Positions 9,364 to 17,155 of a DNA stretch of 37,119 bases are shown piece by piece. Position 1 is the stretch's first letter. Each line of letters starts with the position of its first letter. Under the pieces are notes generated by a model. That model was given only the letters and a program-made list of their open reading frames with translations. It was not told the DNA's origin and made no database searches. Both the position numbers and the translations under genes were made by a program. Origin of the DNA: Clostridia bacterium (GTDB lineage: Bacteria > Bacillota > Clostridia > Christensenellales > Borkfalkiaceae); NCBI GenBank assembly GCA_900769545.1, contig CAAGGZ010000030.1, positions 1 through 37,119 of the forward strand, given 5' to 3'.

Positions 9364-9388
9364 TGAACGCTCTTTTTAAGGAGCGTCC
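9364..9388 (-). terminator. Rho-independent terminator after the CrtO-like gene
   Basis: On the minus strand GACGCTC and GAGCGT(T)C pair around a TTAAAAA loop, with one G-U pair. This is followed by an AT-rich tract with six consecutive Ts (9363-9358). It lies directly after the stop at 9393 and ends the GT8-acyltransferase unit before dgt. Confidence 0.7.
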
Positions 9389-9392
9389 ACCA

Positions 9393-9968
9393 TTAAGCCA
9401 CTTGATTCTGCCGTTTCATTAAATGAAACTTTCGTAAATTTTTTAATTTTGAAAAATTATACCGTAAAACAAACAGCAACGGTATGTTTAAAAGCGCGTT
9501 GATAATCGCAACGGGAATGGAAATTGCCAACCACGCAGAATGTATGGGATACAGGAGCAGAATTGCAAAGCCAAAAAACAGACCAAAGAAATGCCCGATT
9601 TCCCCGTAACATATCTCCAGTAAAAATCGTTCGAGATATTCCACATTCTTAGGCTCAGCTACTTTATTCTTACGAAAACCTGTGAAATGTCCGATTTCAG
9701 GGACTTTGTCCTTCCATTTGCGGATTTTCAGTTTTTCATAAAACTTCCTTTCCTTTGCAGAAACGGCATACGCCTTATACTCGTGATTAGCGCATTTTTT
9801 AGGCAATAACCGAGCAATCGTCGCCACCAAAGCGTCCACCAAAATCACCAGCGCCACGGCAAACACCGTAAGCCCCCATATAATTAAGTACGACGTTTGA
9901 CACGCAAACGCAACAGTCGACGCAACTATTAACATACAAACGCCGATAATCGTCAAGTACATCTTCAT
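9393..9968 (-). CDS. CrtO-like membrane acyltransferase family protein
   Basis: A 191-residue protein with two N-terminal spans (about 4-22 and 28-50), a cytoplasmic segment, then two more spans (about 127-147 and 150-175). The middle segment, with IRKWKDKVPEIG, GFRKNK and EYLERFLLEICYGEIGH, resembles the glycosyl-4,4'-diaponeurosporenoate acyltransferase (CrtO) family known from staphyloxanthin synthesis. No carotenoid genes are nearby, so the acceptor here is probably another glycolipid (inference). Its ATG overlaps the stop of the PlsC-like gene by four bases (ATGA), and a GT8 gene is just upstream. This makes a glycosyltransferase-acyltransferase-acyltransferase set. Confidence 0.65.
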   Translation of the reverse strand: MKMYLTIIGVCMLIVASTVAFACQTSYLIIWGLTVFAVALVILVDALVATIARLLPKKCANHEYKAYAVSAKERKFYEKLKIRKWKDKVPEIGHFTGFRKNKVAEPKNVEYLERFLLEICYGEIGHFFGLFFGFAILLLYPIHSAWLAISIPVAIINALLNIPLLFVLRYNFSKLKNLRKFHLMKRQNQVA

Positions 9969-10813
9969 TGTCGCGCCTCCTCGTCATAGGAAAGCGGAAC
10001 TTTATACACTTCCTCGTATTTCGCCTTGCAGAGCGCGTACGCTTGCTCCATCATTTTTTCCGAGCCGAGCTTTTCCCCCAACTCCTTATCAGGATAAATT
10101 GCAGGCATAATATGCAAGGTAAAGCGTTGAATAGGATACCCTGTAGCGTCCAAACGCTCGTCATCCGTCATAGAAATAAACGTCGGAAGCACAGGCACGC
10201 CTGCGCGGTACGCCATTTTAAAACCACCTACCTTGAACGGACGGGGTTTTTTGTAATTCCACCACATACCTTGCTCAGGGTAGATGAGAATGGACTCCCC
10301 ACGTTTGAGTAGCGTATTTACCGCATTAAGGAAATTTATCATCGTGCGGCGGTTGCTCGACAAAGGCAACGTATTACAATGCCTAAAGAAAAAACCGTAC
10401 AAACCGGGAAAATTGGTATAATTCCCCTCGCGAATAATTTTATATAAGTATTTCCTCGGCAAAGCCTTACGAATACAGTGGAAAACCACGTAATTATCAA
10501 ACGCATGAAAATGATTGCAGGTGATGACCGCTCCGTTTTTGAGCGCGTTTAGATTTTCCTCTCCCGTCACGCCGTCAATCACCAAAATATCCTTTTTTAT
10601 CAGCCGTAAAAAGTAATGGTCTGCCACGAAATTGGCAATTCTGCGAGAAACTTTTGACGAAAATTTCTTACACAAATAATCCACTTTATCAGGCAAAAGC
10701 TCGGGGGCAGGCGGATCGTTTTCTACGTCCTCGTCAAAACGCCCTGCCTTTTCATATTCTTGAATTTTTTTCAGCACCTCCTGCCTATCGGGAGAAAGCT
10801 TCATCTCGTCCAT
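9965..10813 (-). CDS. PlsC-like 1-acyl-sn-glycerol-3-phosphate acyltransferase
   Basis: Lysophospholipid acyltransferase superfamily. The catalytic HX4D is H101-D106 in CNHFHAFD. Motif II resembles EGNY (129-132), motif III is YPEQGMW (178-184, replacing the common FPEGTRS), and motif IV is VPVLP (206-210). The unusual motif III, and the company of a GT8 enzyme and a CrtO-like acyltransferase, suggest an acceptor other than ordinary lysophosphatidate, though that remains open. The 282-residue protein has about 70 extra N-terminal residues compared with minimal PlsC. The start has GGAG six bases upstream. Confidence 0.85.
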   Translation of the reverse strand: MDEMKLSPDRQEVLKKIQEYEKAGRFDEDVENDPPAPELLPDKVDYLCKKFSSKVSRRIANFVADHYFLRLIKKDILVIDGVTGEENLNALKNGAVITCNHFHAFDNYVVFHCIRKALPRKYLYKIIREGNYTNFPGLYGFFFRHCNTLPLSSNRRTMINFLNAVNTLLKRGESILIYPEQGMWWNYKKPRPFKVGGFKMAYRAGVPVLPTFISMTDDERLDATGYPIQRFTLHIMPAIYPDKELGEKLGSEKMMEQAYALCKAKYEEVYKVPLSYDEEARQ

Positions 10814-10833
10814 GGTATGCTCCTTTTTTATTT

Positions 10834-11904
10834 TTAGCCTATATTTCCGTAACGTTTTCCGTACGTTTTATAATACCCGTCTTGGCGGTCAATTTCGCTC
10901 TCGGCGAGTTTCTTTAACTGCGATTCTACGTTTTTATCTTTTTCCACCCCAAATTGACCGTAGCTGCGCAACATTTCCTTTAACTGCTGATAAAACTCCG
11001 TTTTCTCTGCGTACTCCCAAAAATATTCCTGATAAGGAATATCCGCGTAATGCCACGGCTTCCAGGTCATCAAAAAATGCACGATACGCAAATCCTCACG
11101 AGGCAAAATATCCTGCGCAACGGGCGTTTTATTCCACGCGCGCGGCAAACGTAACACTCTGTCTTGACAAAGCACGTTGAGATAGTCCTCGTCCTGAATG
11201 ACGGTAAATTTGTATTTTTGTAACAAATCCGCAAACTTTTCGTAGAATTTTTCCTCACGGAAAAGCTTTAAGTTCATCAAAATCACGCCTGCATTAAAGA
11301 AATAATCGGGATTGAGCCCGTCCACTTCCCGAACGTAACGCTTGTACACCTCAAAGCTGTTTACCCCCTCACAAGGCGCGCCTGCCAATAAATTATTACC
11401 CAAATCATAGTTAAATAATTCACTGACGTCGCCCAAAATAACGGTATCGCAATCCAAATATAACGCTTTGTCGTACTGAGGGAACATTCCTGCGATAAAA
11501 ATACGGAAATAGGTGGTACACGTATAATAATCACGCATATGCAGATACTCGGAAATCTTCTTTAAGGGCTCCGTCACGTCCACAAACGTCAAACGAAAAC
11601 CCTGTTTGTTGTAACGCATAATTTTTTCTTCGTAATCCTTAGACACCCCCGAATGTAAAACGTACATTTCATAATCATATTCATGGGAAGAATTTTCCCA
11701 AATGGATTCCAACGTGACCGCAAGGAAGGGCAAGTAATTGTCATCCGTTGCAAAAAAGATTGGCACCGTTCCCTTTTTAATTTTATTTTCAAGCCTTATT
11801 TTATTCTCGCTTGCTTTGGATTTACCCATGCTATCCTTAAGCGGCGTTACGTGAAGCGCGTCCGATTCATTCCAGCCTCTTCTAAAGGCAAACTGTTTTT
11901 CCAT
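10834..11904 (-). CDS. Glycosyltransferase family 8 protein
   Basis: Retaining GT8 transferase using a UDP-sugar. After a 45-residue basic N-terminal extension comes IFFATDDNYLPFLAVTLESI, the characteristic start of the fold. The metal-binding DXD is D151-C-D153 in LYLDCDTV. NAGVILMNL (204-212), QDEDYLN (237-243) and HFLMTWKPW (276-284, the HxxGxxKPW-like motif) complete the set. Length is 356. It is the first gene of a three-gene unit with two acyltransferases, so its product may be a sugar-lipid that is then acylated (inference). Confidence 0.9.
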   Translation of the reverse strand: MEKQFAFRRGWNESDALHVTPLKDSMGKSKASENKIRLENKIKKGTVPIFFATDDNYLPFLAVTLESIWENSSHEYDYEMYVLHSGVSKDYEEKIMRYNKQGFRLTFVDVTEPLKKISEYLHMRDYYTCTTYFRIFIAGMFPQYDKALYLDCDTVILGDVSELFNYDLGNNLLAGAPCEGVNSFEVYKRYVREVDGLNPDYFFNAGVILMNLKLFREEKFYEKFADLLQKYKFTVIQDEDYLNVLCQDRVLRLPRAWNKTPVAQDILPREDLRIVHFLMTWKPWHYADIPYQEYFWEYAEKTEFYQQLKEMLRSYGQFGVEKDKNVESQLKKLAESEIDRQDGYYKTYGKRYGNIG

Positions 11905-11988
11905 TTTATTTTTCTCCTTGTTCGATATAAACTTTTTTCGATGTCCATTATCCGACTTGAATTTTTCAAACGAATAATCAACGATATT

Positions 11989-12017
11989 ATTTTATAGCAT
12001 TTTCCCAAAATTTACAA
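11989..12017 (-). promoter_or_regulatory. Candidate promoter of the GT8 unit
   Basis: Minus-strand TTGTAA (12017-12012) and TAAAAT (11994-11989) are separated by exactly 17 bases. An alternative extended -10, TGC-TATAAA, overlaps it. It lies about 85 bases upstream of the GT8 start. Match is moderate. Confidence 0.4.
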
Positions 12018-12150
12018 CCTCAAAAAAGGTTTTTCCGCTCTACCATCCATTCTCTCCACTCCACCCTTTCTCTTTAAGCAGTCTACGAGGAAGAGATTTC
12101 CCTCTCTACTGTGCGTAGAGCCTTTAAAATAAAGGACTTCAGCGGTAAAA
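12018..12150. other. Non-coding stretch with a small hairpin, no recognised function
   Basis: The gap between the GT8 and dtd genes (11905-12290, 386 bases) holds the dtd terminator at one end and the candidate GT8 promoter at the other. Between them the minus strand is purine-rich. It contains a 6-bp hairpin CTCTAC/GTAGAG (12114-12130). I see no open frame with a start signal and no known RNA family. Confidence 0.4.
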
Positions 12151-12154
12151 ATTG

Positions 12155-12195
12155 AAAAAAGAACAAAAATAAAATCACCCCAAAAAGGAGTGATT
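12155..12195 (-). terminator. Rho-independent terminator of the pepP-efp-dtd unit
   Basis: Minus-strand stem AATCACTCC/GGGGTGATT (one G-U pair) with a five-T loop is followed by TTATTTTTG. It sits about 95 bases past the dtd stop. Confidence 0.75.
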
Positions 12196-12290
12196 CTACC
12201 GTCAATAGAGAGAAATTTTTCTTTTTCTACTCACAGAAAAGATTGATTTTTATGAAAAATGAATCCAAAGCAAAAACACGGTTTTATTGG

Positions 12291-12728
12291 TTACGCTTCG
12301 ATGATAATAGTAACGGGGCCGTCGTTGAATTGCTCGATTTTCATATCCGCCCCAAACACGCCCTTCTTCACCGTCACACCATAAGACTGAAGCTCCTGAA
12401 CGGCATACTCGTAAAGCGGCTCCGCTCGCTCGGGACGCTCTGCCAAGGTGAAGCTGGGACGGTTGCCGTGCGAGGCGTCCCCATAGAGCGTGAACTGCGA
12501 AACCATCAGCACCTCGCCCCCAACGTCTTTGACCGACAAATTCATCTTACCGTTTTCATCCTCGAAGATTCTAAGCCCTGCAATTTTTTTGGCAAGATAA
12601 GCCGCCGATTTTTCCTCGTCGCCGCTCTTAATCCCCAAAAATACAACCAAACCGAATGGAATTTCGGAAATGAGCTCCCCCTCTACGGAGAGCGTTGTCT
12701 TTTTTACTCTTTGAATAACCGCTTTCAT
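12291..12728 (-). CDS. dtd: D-aminoacyl-tRNA deacylase Dtd
   Basis: Hydrolyses D-aminoacyl-tRNAs (and some mischarged Gly/Ala-tRNAs), keeping D-amino acids out of proteins. Starts MKAVIQRVKKTTLSVEG. Catalytic-region motifs are MVSQFTLYGD and the C-terminal NDGPVTI, the cross-subunit Gly-Pro motif. SFTLAERPERAEPLYE is also typical. I start it at the ATG at 12728, with AAGGTG seven bases upstream, giving 145 residues as expected. The frame stays open another 16 codons upstream, but those run through the 12753-12776 palindrome. It follows efp in the same orientation. Confidence 0.95.
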   Translation of the reverse strand: MKAVIQRVKKTTLSVEGELISEIPFGLVVFLGIKSGDEEKSAAYLAKKIAGLRIFEDENGKMNLSVKDVGGEVLMVSQFTLYGDASHGNRPSFTLAERPERAEPLYEYAVQELQSYGVTVKKGVFGADMKIEQFNDGPVTIIIEA

Positions 12729-12752
12729 AATACACCTTTTATCCACGACGAA

Positions 12753-12776
12753 ATGCAGGATAAAATTATCCTGCAT
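12753..12776. repeat. Perfect 24-bp palindrome between efp and dtd
   Basis: The two halves ATGCAGGATAA and TTATCCTGCAT are perfect reverse complements around a 2-base centre, giving an RNA stem of about ten pairs. No T-run follows on the minus strand, so it is a poor terminator; it may be a processing, attenuation or mRNA-stability element. Confidence 0.75.
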
Positions 12777-12820
12777 CTATCATCGGTATTTAATTAAAGA
12801 AAAACTTACGCTCGAAAGAA

Positions 12821-13384
12821 TTAAACGCGGCTCATGTATTCGCCCGTTCTCGTATCGATACGGATCGTTTCGCCTTCTTCTACGAACATAGGAACCTGAA
12901 TGGTTGCGCCCGTTTCTACCTTTGCGTTCTTCATAACGTTGGTAGCGGTGTTGCCCTTAACGCCGGGTTCAGCTTCGATAACCTTGAGTTCAACGAAGTT
13001 TTCAGGTTCAACGGAGAATGCTTTGCCGTAAAGGAACTTCACGGTAACCGTGTCGTTTTCTTTGATATACTTCAAAGCGTCTTCTACCTGGTCAAACGTG
13101 AGCATTTCCTGATTGTATTCTTCGTCCATAAATACGTAGAATTCGCCGTCATAGTAAGAATACGTCATCTTCTTCGTTTCTACCTGAGCCGTTTCAAGCT
13201 TTGCCGTAGGGTTGAACGTTTCGTTAGACAAAACCTGACCCGTAACAACGTTTTTAAGCGTACATCTTACGAATGCTGCGCCTTTACCGGGTTTAACGTG
13301 CTGGAATTCGGTTACGGTATAAACACCGCTCTTGTACTCGAAAGTTACGCCTTTACGAATATCGCCTGCCAAAATCTGTGCCAT
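12821..13384 (-). CDS. efp: Translation elongation factor P
   Basis: Rescues ribosomes stalled at polyproline. The 187-residue protein has the three beta-barrel layout and ends TRTGEYMSRV. The tip loop is HVKPGKGAAFVR, with K34 in PGKG as the residue normally modified. The neighbouring residues (PGKGAA rather than PGKGP) are compatible with a lysine-modifying pathway. An SDR resembling the 5-aminopentanone reductase of that pathway occurs elsewhere in this window (25286-25984). The start has AAGGAG nine bases upstream. It lies 38 bp after the M24 peptidase gene, an arrangement common in Firmicutes. Confidence 0.97.
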   Translation of the reverse strand: MAQILAGDIRKGVTFEYKSGVYTVTEFQHVKPGKGAAFVRCTLKNVVTGQVLSNETFNPTAKLETAQVETKKMTYSYYDGEFYVFMDEEYNQEMLTFDQVEDALKYIKENDTVTVKFLYGKAFSVEPENFVELKVIEAEPGVKGNTATNVMKNAKVETGATIQVPMFVEEGETIRIDTRTGEYMSRV

Positions 13385-13422
13385 AAAATTTTTCTCCTTA
13401 TATGCTTATATAAATTTCTTTT

Positions 13423-14484
13423 TTATAAAATCAAGAGATTTCTATCCGTTAAGGACATAAAGCTCTTCACTTTTCCATCTTTCAACGTCACCGTATCTTC
13501 AATACGGATACCGTACTCGCCTGCTTTATACACCCCGGGCTCATCCGAGAACACCATACCGTCCGTCAACACCGTCGTACCCTTGGGACTGAGCGAAGGT
13601 TTCTCGTGAATATTCAGTCCGACGCCGTGGCCTAAGGAATGGGTAAACAACTGTCCATAGCCATGGTCAAATAAATAATCGCGAGCGATTGCGTCCGCTT
13701 CCACGCCCGTCATACCGCTGACAAGCTTTTCTTTCACGAGCTCATGCGCCCTCAAAACGCAAGCGTACGCCTTTTTAAATTCCTCGTGTTTACCGTCGTC
13801 CCCAAACAGGAACGTACGGGTAATATCCGAGCAGTAACCATTCACCTTACAGCCAAAGTCGATGAGAATTTCATCACCGAACCGAAGCTTTGTATCCCCC
13901 GTTTCGTGATGAGGCACCGCCGCATGCGCGCCGAACGCCACAATCGTCTCAAACGAAACCCCTTGCGCGCCGAATTTTCTCATGTTGTATTCAAGGAGCG
14001 CCGCAATTTCCGATTCCGTCATACCCTCTTTAATTTCAGGGAGGGTTGCAAGCAAGCCTTTTTCTGCAATCTCGCAAGCTTTTGCGATATTCTCAAGCTC
14101 CCAATCGTTTTTGGTTTCCATAAGGGGGAACAGCGTACTGTCTGCCTCCACCAACTTCACGCCGATTTTTTCCAAAGCGAGGAAATCGGAATGTTTGGTT
14201 TCGTCAAACGAAATCGCAACAATTTTGTAATCTTTCAAAATATCGGAAACTTTGTTCTGTCCCCAAAGAACGGGAGTAACCTCCGTGCCTTCAAAAAGTT
14301 TTTCCGCCGCTTCGATATATCTCGAATCGGTAAAGAGCGTCACGCCGTTTTTATCCACGAGCACCGCGCCGTTTTCGGGAGCAAAACCCGTTACGTAGCG
14401 CATCAAGTATTCACAGGTAACAAACAATGCGTCCGCCTTTAATTTGATTTGATTATATACTTTTTTGCCGTTCGTTTGTAACAT
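13423..14484 (-). CDS. M24 family Xaa-Pro aminopeptidase
   Basis: Predicted proline-specific aminopeptidase with a two-metal pita-bread site. From the chosen start, ligands are D209 and D220 (DFGCKVNGYCSDITRTF), H286 (SLGHGVG), E315 (SDEPGVY) and E329 (RIEDTV). The N-terminal creatinase-like domain spans about 1-120. Two ATGs compete: the one at 14490 is one base from GGAG, while the one at 14484 has proper seven-base spacing, so I use 14484 (353 residues). Encoded directly before efp. A strong promoter lies upstream. Confidence 0.93.
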   Translation of the reverse strand: MLQTNGKKVYNQIKLKADALFVTCEYLMRYVTGFAPENGAVLVDKNGVTLFTDSRYIEAAEKLFEGTEVTPVLWGQNKVSDILKDYKIVAISFDETKHSDFLALEKIGVKLVEADSTLFPLMETKNDWELENIAKACEIAEKGLLATLPEIKEGMTESEIAALLEYNMRKFGAQGVSFETIVAFGAHAAVPHHETGDTKLRFGDEILIDFGCKVNGYCSDITRTFLFGDDGKHEEFKKAYACVLRAHELVKEKLVSGMTGVEADAIARDYLFDHGYGQLFTHSLGHGVGLNIHEKPSLSPKGTTVLTDGMVFSDEPGVYKAGEYGIRIEDTVTLKDGKVKSFMSLTDRNLLIL

Positions 14485-14504
14485 ACGCATACTCCTTCTT
14501 CTCT

Positions 14505-14533
14505 ATTTTAACAGAATTTTCCCGTTTCGTCAA
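14505..14533 (-). promoter_or_regulatory. Promoter of the peptidase-efp-dtd unit
   Basis: Minus-strand TTGACG (14533-14528), 17-base spacer, TAAAAT (14510-14505) preceded by TGT (extended -10). The likely start point is about 15 bases before the peptidase ATG, just ahead of the AAGAAGGAG ribosome site. Confidence 0.75.
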
Positions 14534-14559
14534 GTATATTGCTTAAATTTTCCTATATT

Positions 14560-15405
14560 TTACGCTCGCTCGTACAGTCTTTTCATTTCTATGGCGTCTT
14601 CCGCCTGCGTACCAGCCGACTCACTGACGATATAGGGCTCCAATTTGAGCTCCTTCAAAGCCGCCGCTAAAGGCGCAAATTCAGGCCCAAACTGCGTATC
14701 TTCAAAGGTTAAATGTTTAATTTCGCCCTTCGCACCGTACATAATTTTGGAAAAATGTACGTGGAAATGCTTCATTCGTTCAAACCCGAGTTCCGCAATC
14801 ATATACTCCAAACGGGAGCGATAATCTTCAAGCGAGTTCAAAGAGCCGCGTTCTCTTGCGTTAATATGCCCAAAATCTACGCAGGGAACGTAAACGGGGT
14901 CAACCTTACAAAAACGGACAACTTCTTCCACCGTACCAATCTGCGCAAGCTTTCCCATTGTTTCGGGGCAAAACAGCATATCCTGCATATCGTTGAGATA
15001 GATATAATCACGCAAAATTTTCAACCTTTCTTCCGTCAAAGCAACCGCCTCTTCACGAGACGCTTTGCCCTGCGCCGCAGGGTGGAACACAACGCGCTTT
15101 CCGCCCATAAGCTTTAACATTTTCGCGCTGTCGAGCACGTAGCCGTAGGACTTTGCCGCCATCTCGTTGTCGGGATTGGCAAAATTTACGAAATACGGAG
15201 CGTGCGCAGAAATTTCTATTCCCTCTTTTTGGAATGCTTCCCCAATGGATATTGCTTTCTCTTCGCTCATTCGTACCCCTCTGCCGAAAGAATACTCAAA
15301 GCAGTCCAATCCACGATTTTTCACAAATAAAGCCGCTTCTTCCGTGTGGGAATAGCCTTCTGCATAAAAGCTTTCGCAGTTTCCGCTCGGACCGAATTTA
15401 ATCAT
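14560..15405 (-). CDS. nfo: Endonuclease IV family AP endonuclease (TIM barrel)
   Basis: Predicted apurinic/apyrimidinic endonuclease for base-excision repair. Metal-ligand motifs of the family are visible: ISAHAPYFVNFA (first His), VFHPA, LFCPETMGK (Glu), CVDFGHINAR (Asp and His), KHFHVHFSKI (paired His), and SESAGTQAEDA near the C-terminus (Glu). The 281-residue length is normal. The start overlaps ribF by eight bases, so it appears to be the last gene of the T-box-led pheST-truB-ribF unit. The family call is secure. Strict orthology to E. coli Nfo is less so, because some members act on other substrates. Confidence 0.88.
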   Translation of the reverse strand: MIKFGPSGNCESFYAEGYSHTEEAALFVKNRGLDCFEYSFGRGVRMSEEKAISIGEAFQKEGIEISAHAPYFVNFANPDNEMAAKSYGYVLDSAKMLKLMGGKRVVFHPAAQGKASREEAVALTEERLKILRDYIYLNDMQDMLFCPETMGKLAQIGTVEEVVRFCKVDPVYVPCVDFGHINARERGSLNSLEDYRSRLEYMIAELGFERMKHFHVHFSKIMYGAKGEIKHLTFEDTQFGPEFAPLAAALKELKLEPYIVSESAGTQAEDAIEMKRLYERA

Positions 15406-16264
15406 TTGTTCTCACCCTCCTAATGTCTTCTTGCAGTTGCGTTTTCAAATCTTGCGCGCTGTCAAATTTTCTGATTTCACGCAAGAACCGTACAAGCGCC
15501 ACCGTCAGTTTTTTGCCGTATAAATCTCCGTCAAAGCCGTCTAAATACGTCTCCGTCAATACTCGCTCGTTATCAAACGTCGGTCTTGCGCCGTAATTAG
15601 TGATGCCTTTATAAAAAACGCCGTCTACTTCCACTAAGGTTTCATAAACCCCTTGCTTTAAAGGGAACTTCTCTTTCGGATACTCGATATTCGCCGTCGG
15701 AAACCCTATCGTTCTGCCGATTTTCCTATCCGCTACAACTTCGCCCGTCAAAAAGAACGGCTCTTCCAAAAGCCGATTGGCTTTTTCCACGTCCCCCTGC
15801 TTGAGTAAATTTTTTATCTCGTGGGAGCTGACTTTCACCCCGTCCACGGTAACGAGTTTTTGCACTTCAACGCATACACGGTTGCCACCTTTTAAATCTT
15901 TCGGCGTACCCGAAGCCATTTTCCCAAACCGAAAATCCTCTCCGCAAACGAACAATTTTACCTGAAATTCAAAAAGTAAAATTTCCAAAAATTCCTGTGG
16001 GGATAAATCCTTGATTTCCGAAAACAGGAGCTCGAAGACAAAATCCGCGCCCGCTTTTTTAAAAATCGTTTCTCGTTCCTCAAAGGTAAAGAGCGGCTTT
16101 TCCTTTCCCCCGACAATGGTCATTACCCCAACGGGCAGACCGCTTTGCTTGGCGCGCAACAAAAGCTGACGGTGTCCCAAATGAAACCCGTCAAATCCGC
16201 CCACAAGCATCGCGCTGCCTGCGGATAAATCCTTTTTGTCCGTCAACCAAACCGTTTTTAACAT
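15398..16264 (-). CDS. ribF: Bifunctional riboflavin kinase/FAD synthetase
   Basis: Makes FMN and FAD from riboflavin. The N-terminal nucleotidyltransferase has GGFDGFHLGHR (22-32). The C-terminal kinase has IGRTIGFPTANI (182-193), GVY and GARPTFD. Oddity: the usual SSTRIR motif after the adenylyltransferase domain reads SSHEIK (146-151), replacing the Thr and both Arg residues. The ATG at 16264 overlaps the truB stop by seven bases. The truB-ribF pairing is classic. Confidence 0.95.
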   Translation of the reverse strand: MLKTVWLTDKKDLSAGSAMLVGGFDGFHLGHRQLLLRAKQSGLPVGVMTIVGGKEKPLFTFEERETIFKKAGADFVFELLFSEIKDLSPQEFLEILLFEFQVKLFVCGEDFRFGKMASGTPKDLKGGNRVCVEVQKLVTVDGVKVSSHEIKNLLKQGDVEKANRLLEEPFFLTGEVVADRKIGRTIGFPTANIEYPKEKFPLKQGVYETLVEVDGVFYKGITNYGARPTFDNERVLTETYLDGFDGDLYGKKLTVALVRFLREIRKFDSAQDLKTQLQEDIRRVRTND

Positions 16265-17142
16265 AATTTCGTTTTTGCTTTCGCCTTTCCGTCCCTTACC
16301 TCAGCAATCCCGTAAAAAAGTTCGCCTTGATAAATTTTGTACAATCCGTCCGCATTGTCCACACTGACAAGCTGCCCGTGATAGAGTTTTTCCTCTTGCT
16401 TTTCGTTGAGCGTCAGCCGCTCAAACGGCAAAACGCTCTCGGTAGGAATGATATATTTTTCAAGTTCTTCCACCGAAGGATCGCTTTCCAGCTCCGCAAA
16501 AGGAATAGCGTTATTCAGCGTAAAAATACCGCTTTGCGTGCGGCGCAGAGCGCTCATCACCGCTTTTGTGCCCAGCGTCTCTGCAACGTCACGCGCAATC
16601 GAGCGAATATACGTACCGCCGCCACAGCGAATTTTAATGCGGAACGTATCCTCTTTTCCCTCGACCTTACCAAGGCACTCCATACCGTAAATATGCGCCT
16701 TTTTGGGTTGTAATTCAAATTCTATCCCTGCGCGCGCCAATTCATACCCACGCCTGCCGTTAACGTTCTTTGCGCTGTACTTGGGCGGCATCTGCATTAT
16801 ATCCCCGAAAAACTGCGGTAAAATCGCAGAAATTTCCGATTCATTCGGTACATGCCCCCCTTGTACGAGGTTTCCCGTCGAATCCAACGTGTCCGATTCC
16901 ACGCCGAACGTGAACTCCGCAACGTACTCCTTTTCCTTTTCCAAGAAGTAATCGAAAAGCCGAGTGGCATTCCCCACGCCAACAGGTAAAACACCGCTCG
17001 CCAAAGGATCGAGCGTACCCATATGTCCGCAAGGCACCCCCGACAGCCATTTAATTTTATTGACAACCGTCGAGGATACAATCCCCGACGGCTTGTCTAC
17101 GTTGATAAACCCAAAGGTTTTTATCTTATTTTCTCTTTTCAA
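16258..17142 (-). CDS. truB: tRNA pseudouridine55 synthase TruB
   Basis: Isomerises U55 in the T-loop of tRNAs. The catalytic Asp is D45 in GHMGTLDPLASG. KEYVAEFTFG, YSAKNVNGRRGYELAR and RCGGGTYIRSIARD follow in order. The start is TTG at 17142, supported by GGAG seven bases upstream. Residues 95-100 (GGHVPN), in the variable stretch after DTLDSTGNLV, are encoded by one copy of the G-rich repeat. The gene lies 13 bp after pheT. Confidence 0.95.
   Translation of the reverse strand: MKRENKIKTFGFINVDKPSGIVSSTVVNKIKWLSGVPCGHMGTLDPLASGVLPVGVGNATRLFDYFLEKEKEYVAEFTFGVESDTLDSTGNLVQGGHVPNESEISAILPQFFGDIMQMPPKYSAKNVNGRRGYELARAGIEFELQPKKAHIYGMECLGKVEGKEDTFRIKIRCGGGTYIRSIARDVAETLGTKAVMSALRRTQSGIFTLNNAIPFAELESDPSVEELEKYIIPTESVLPFERLTLNEKQEEKLYHGQLVSVDNADGLYKIYQGELFYGIAEVRDGKAKAKTKLC
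16842..16862 (-). repeat. G-rich repeat copy 2 (inside truB)
   Basis: Minus-strand GGGGGGCATGTACCGAATG, one C-for-G difference after GTAC. Read as GGHVPN in TruB, in a variable loop. Confidence 0.85.
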
Positions 17143-17155
17143 AGCTATGCTCCGC

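Noticed and set aside
12018..12150. Possible small RNA between the GT8 and dtd genes
   Set aside because: One 6-bp hairpin and purine-rich sequence only; no terminator pairing with a clear promoter and no recognised family.
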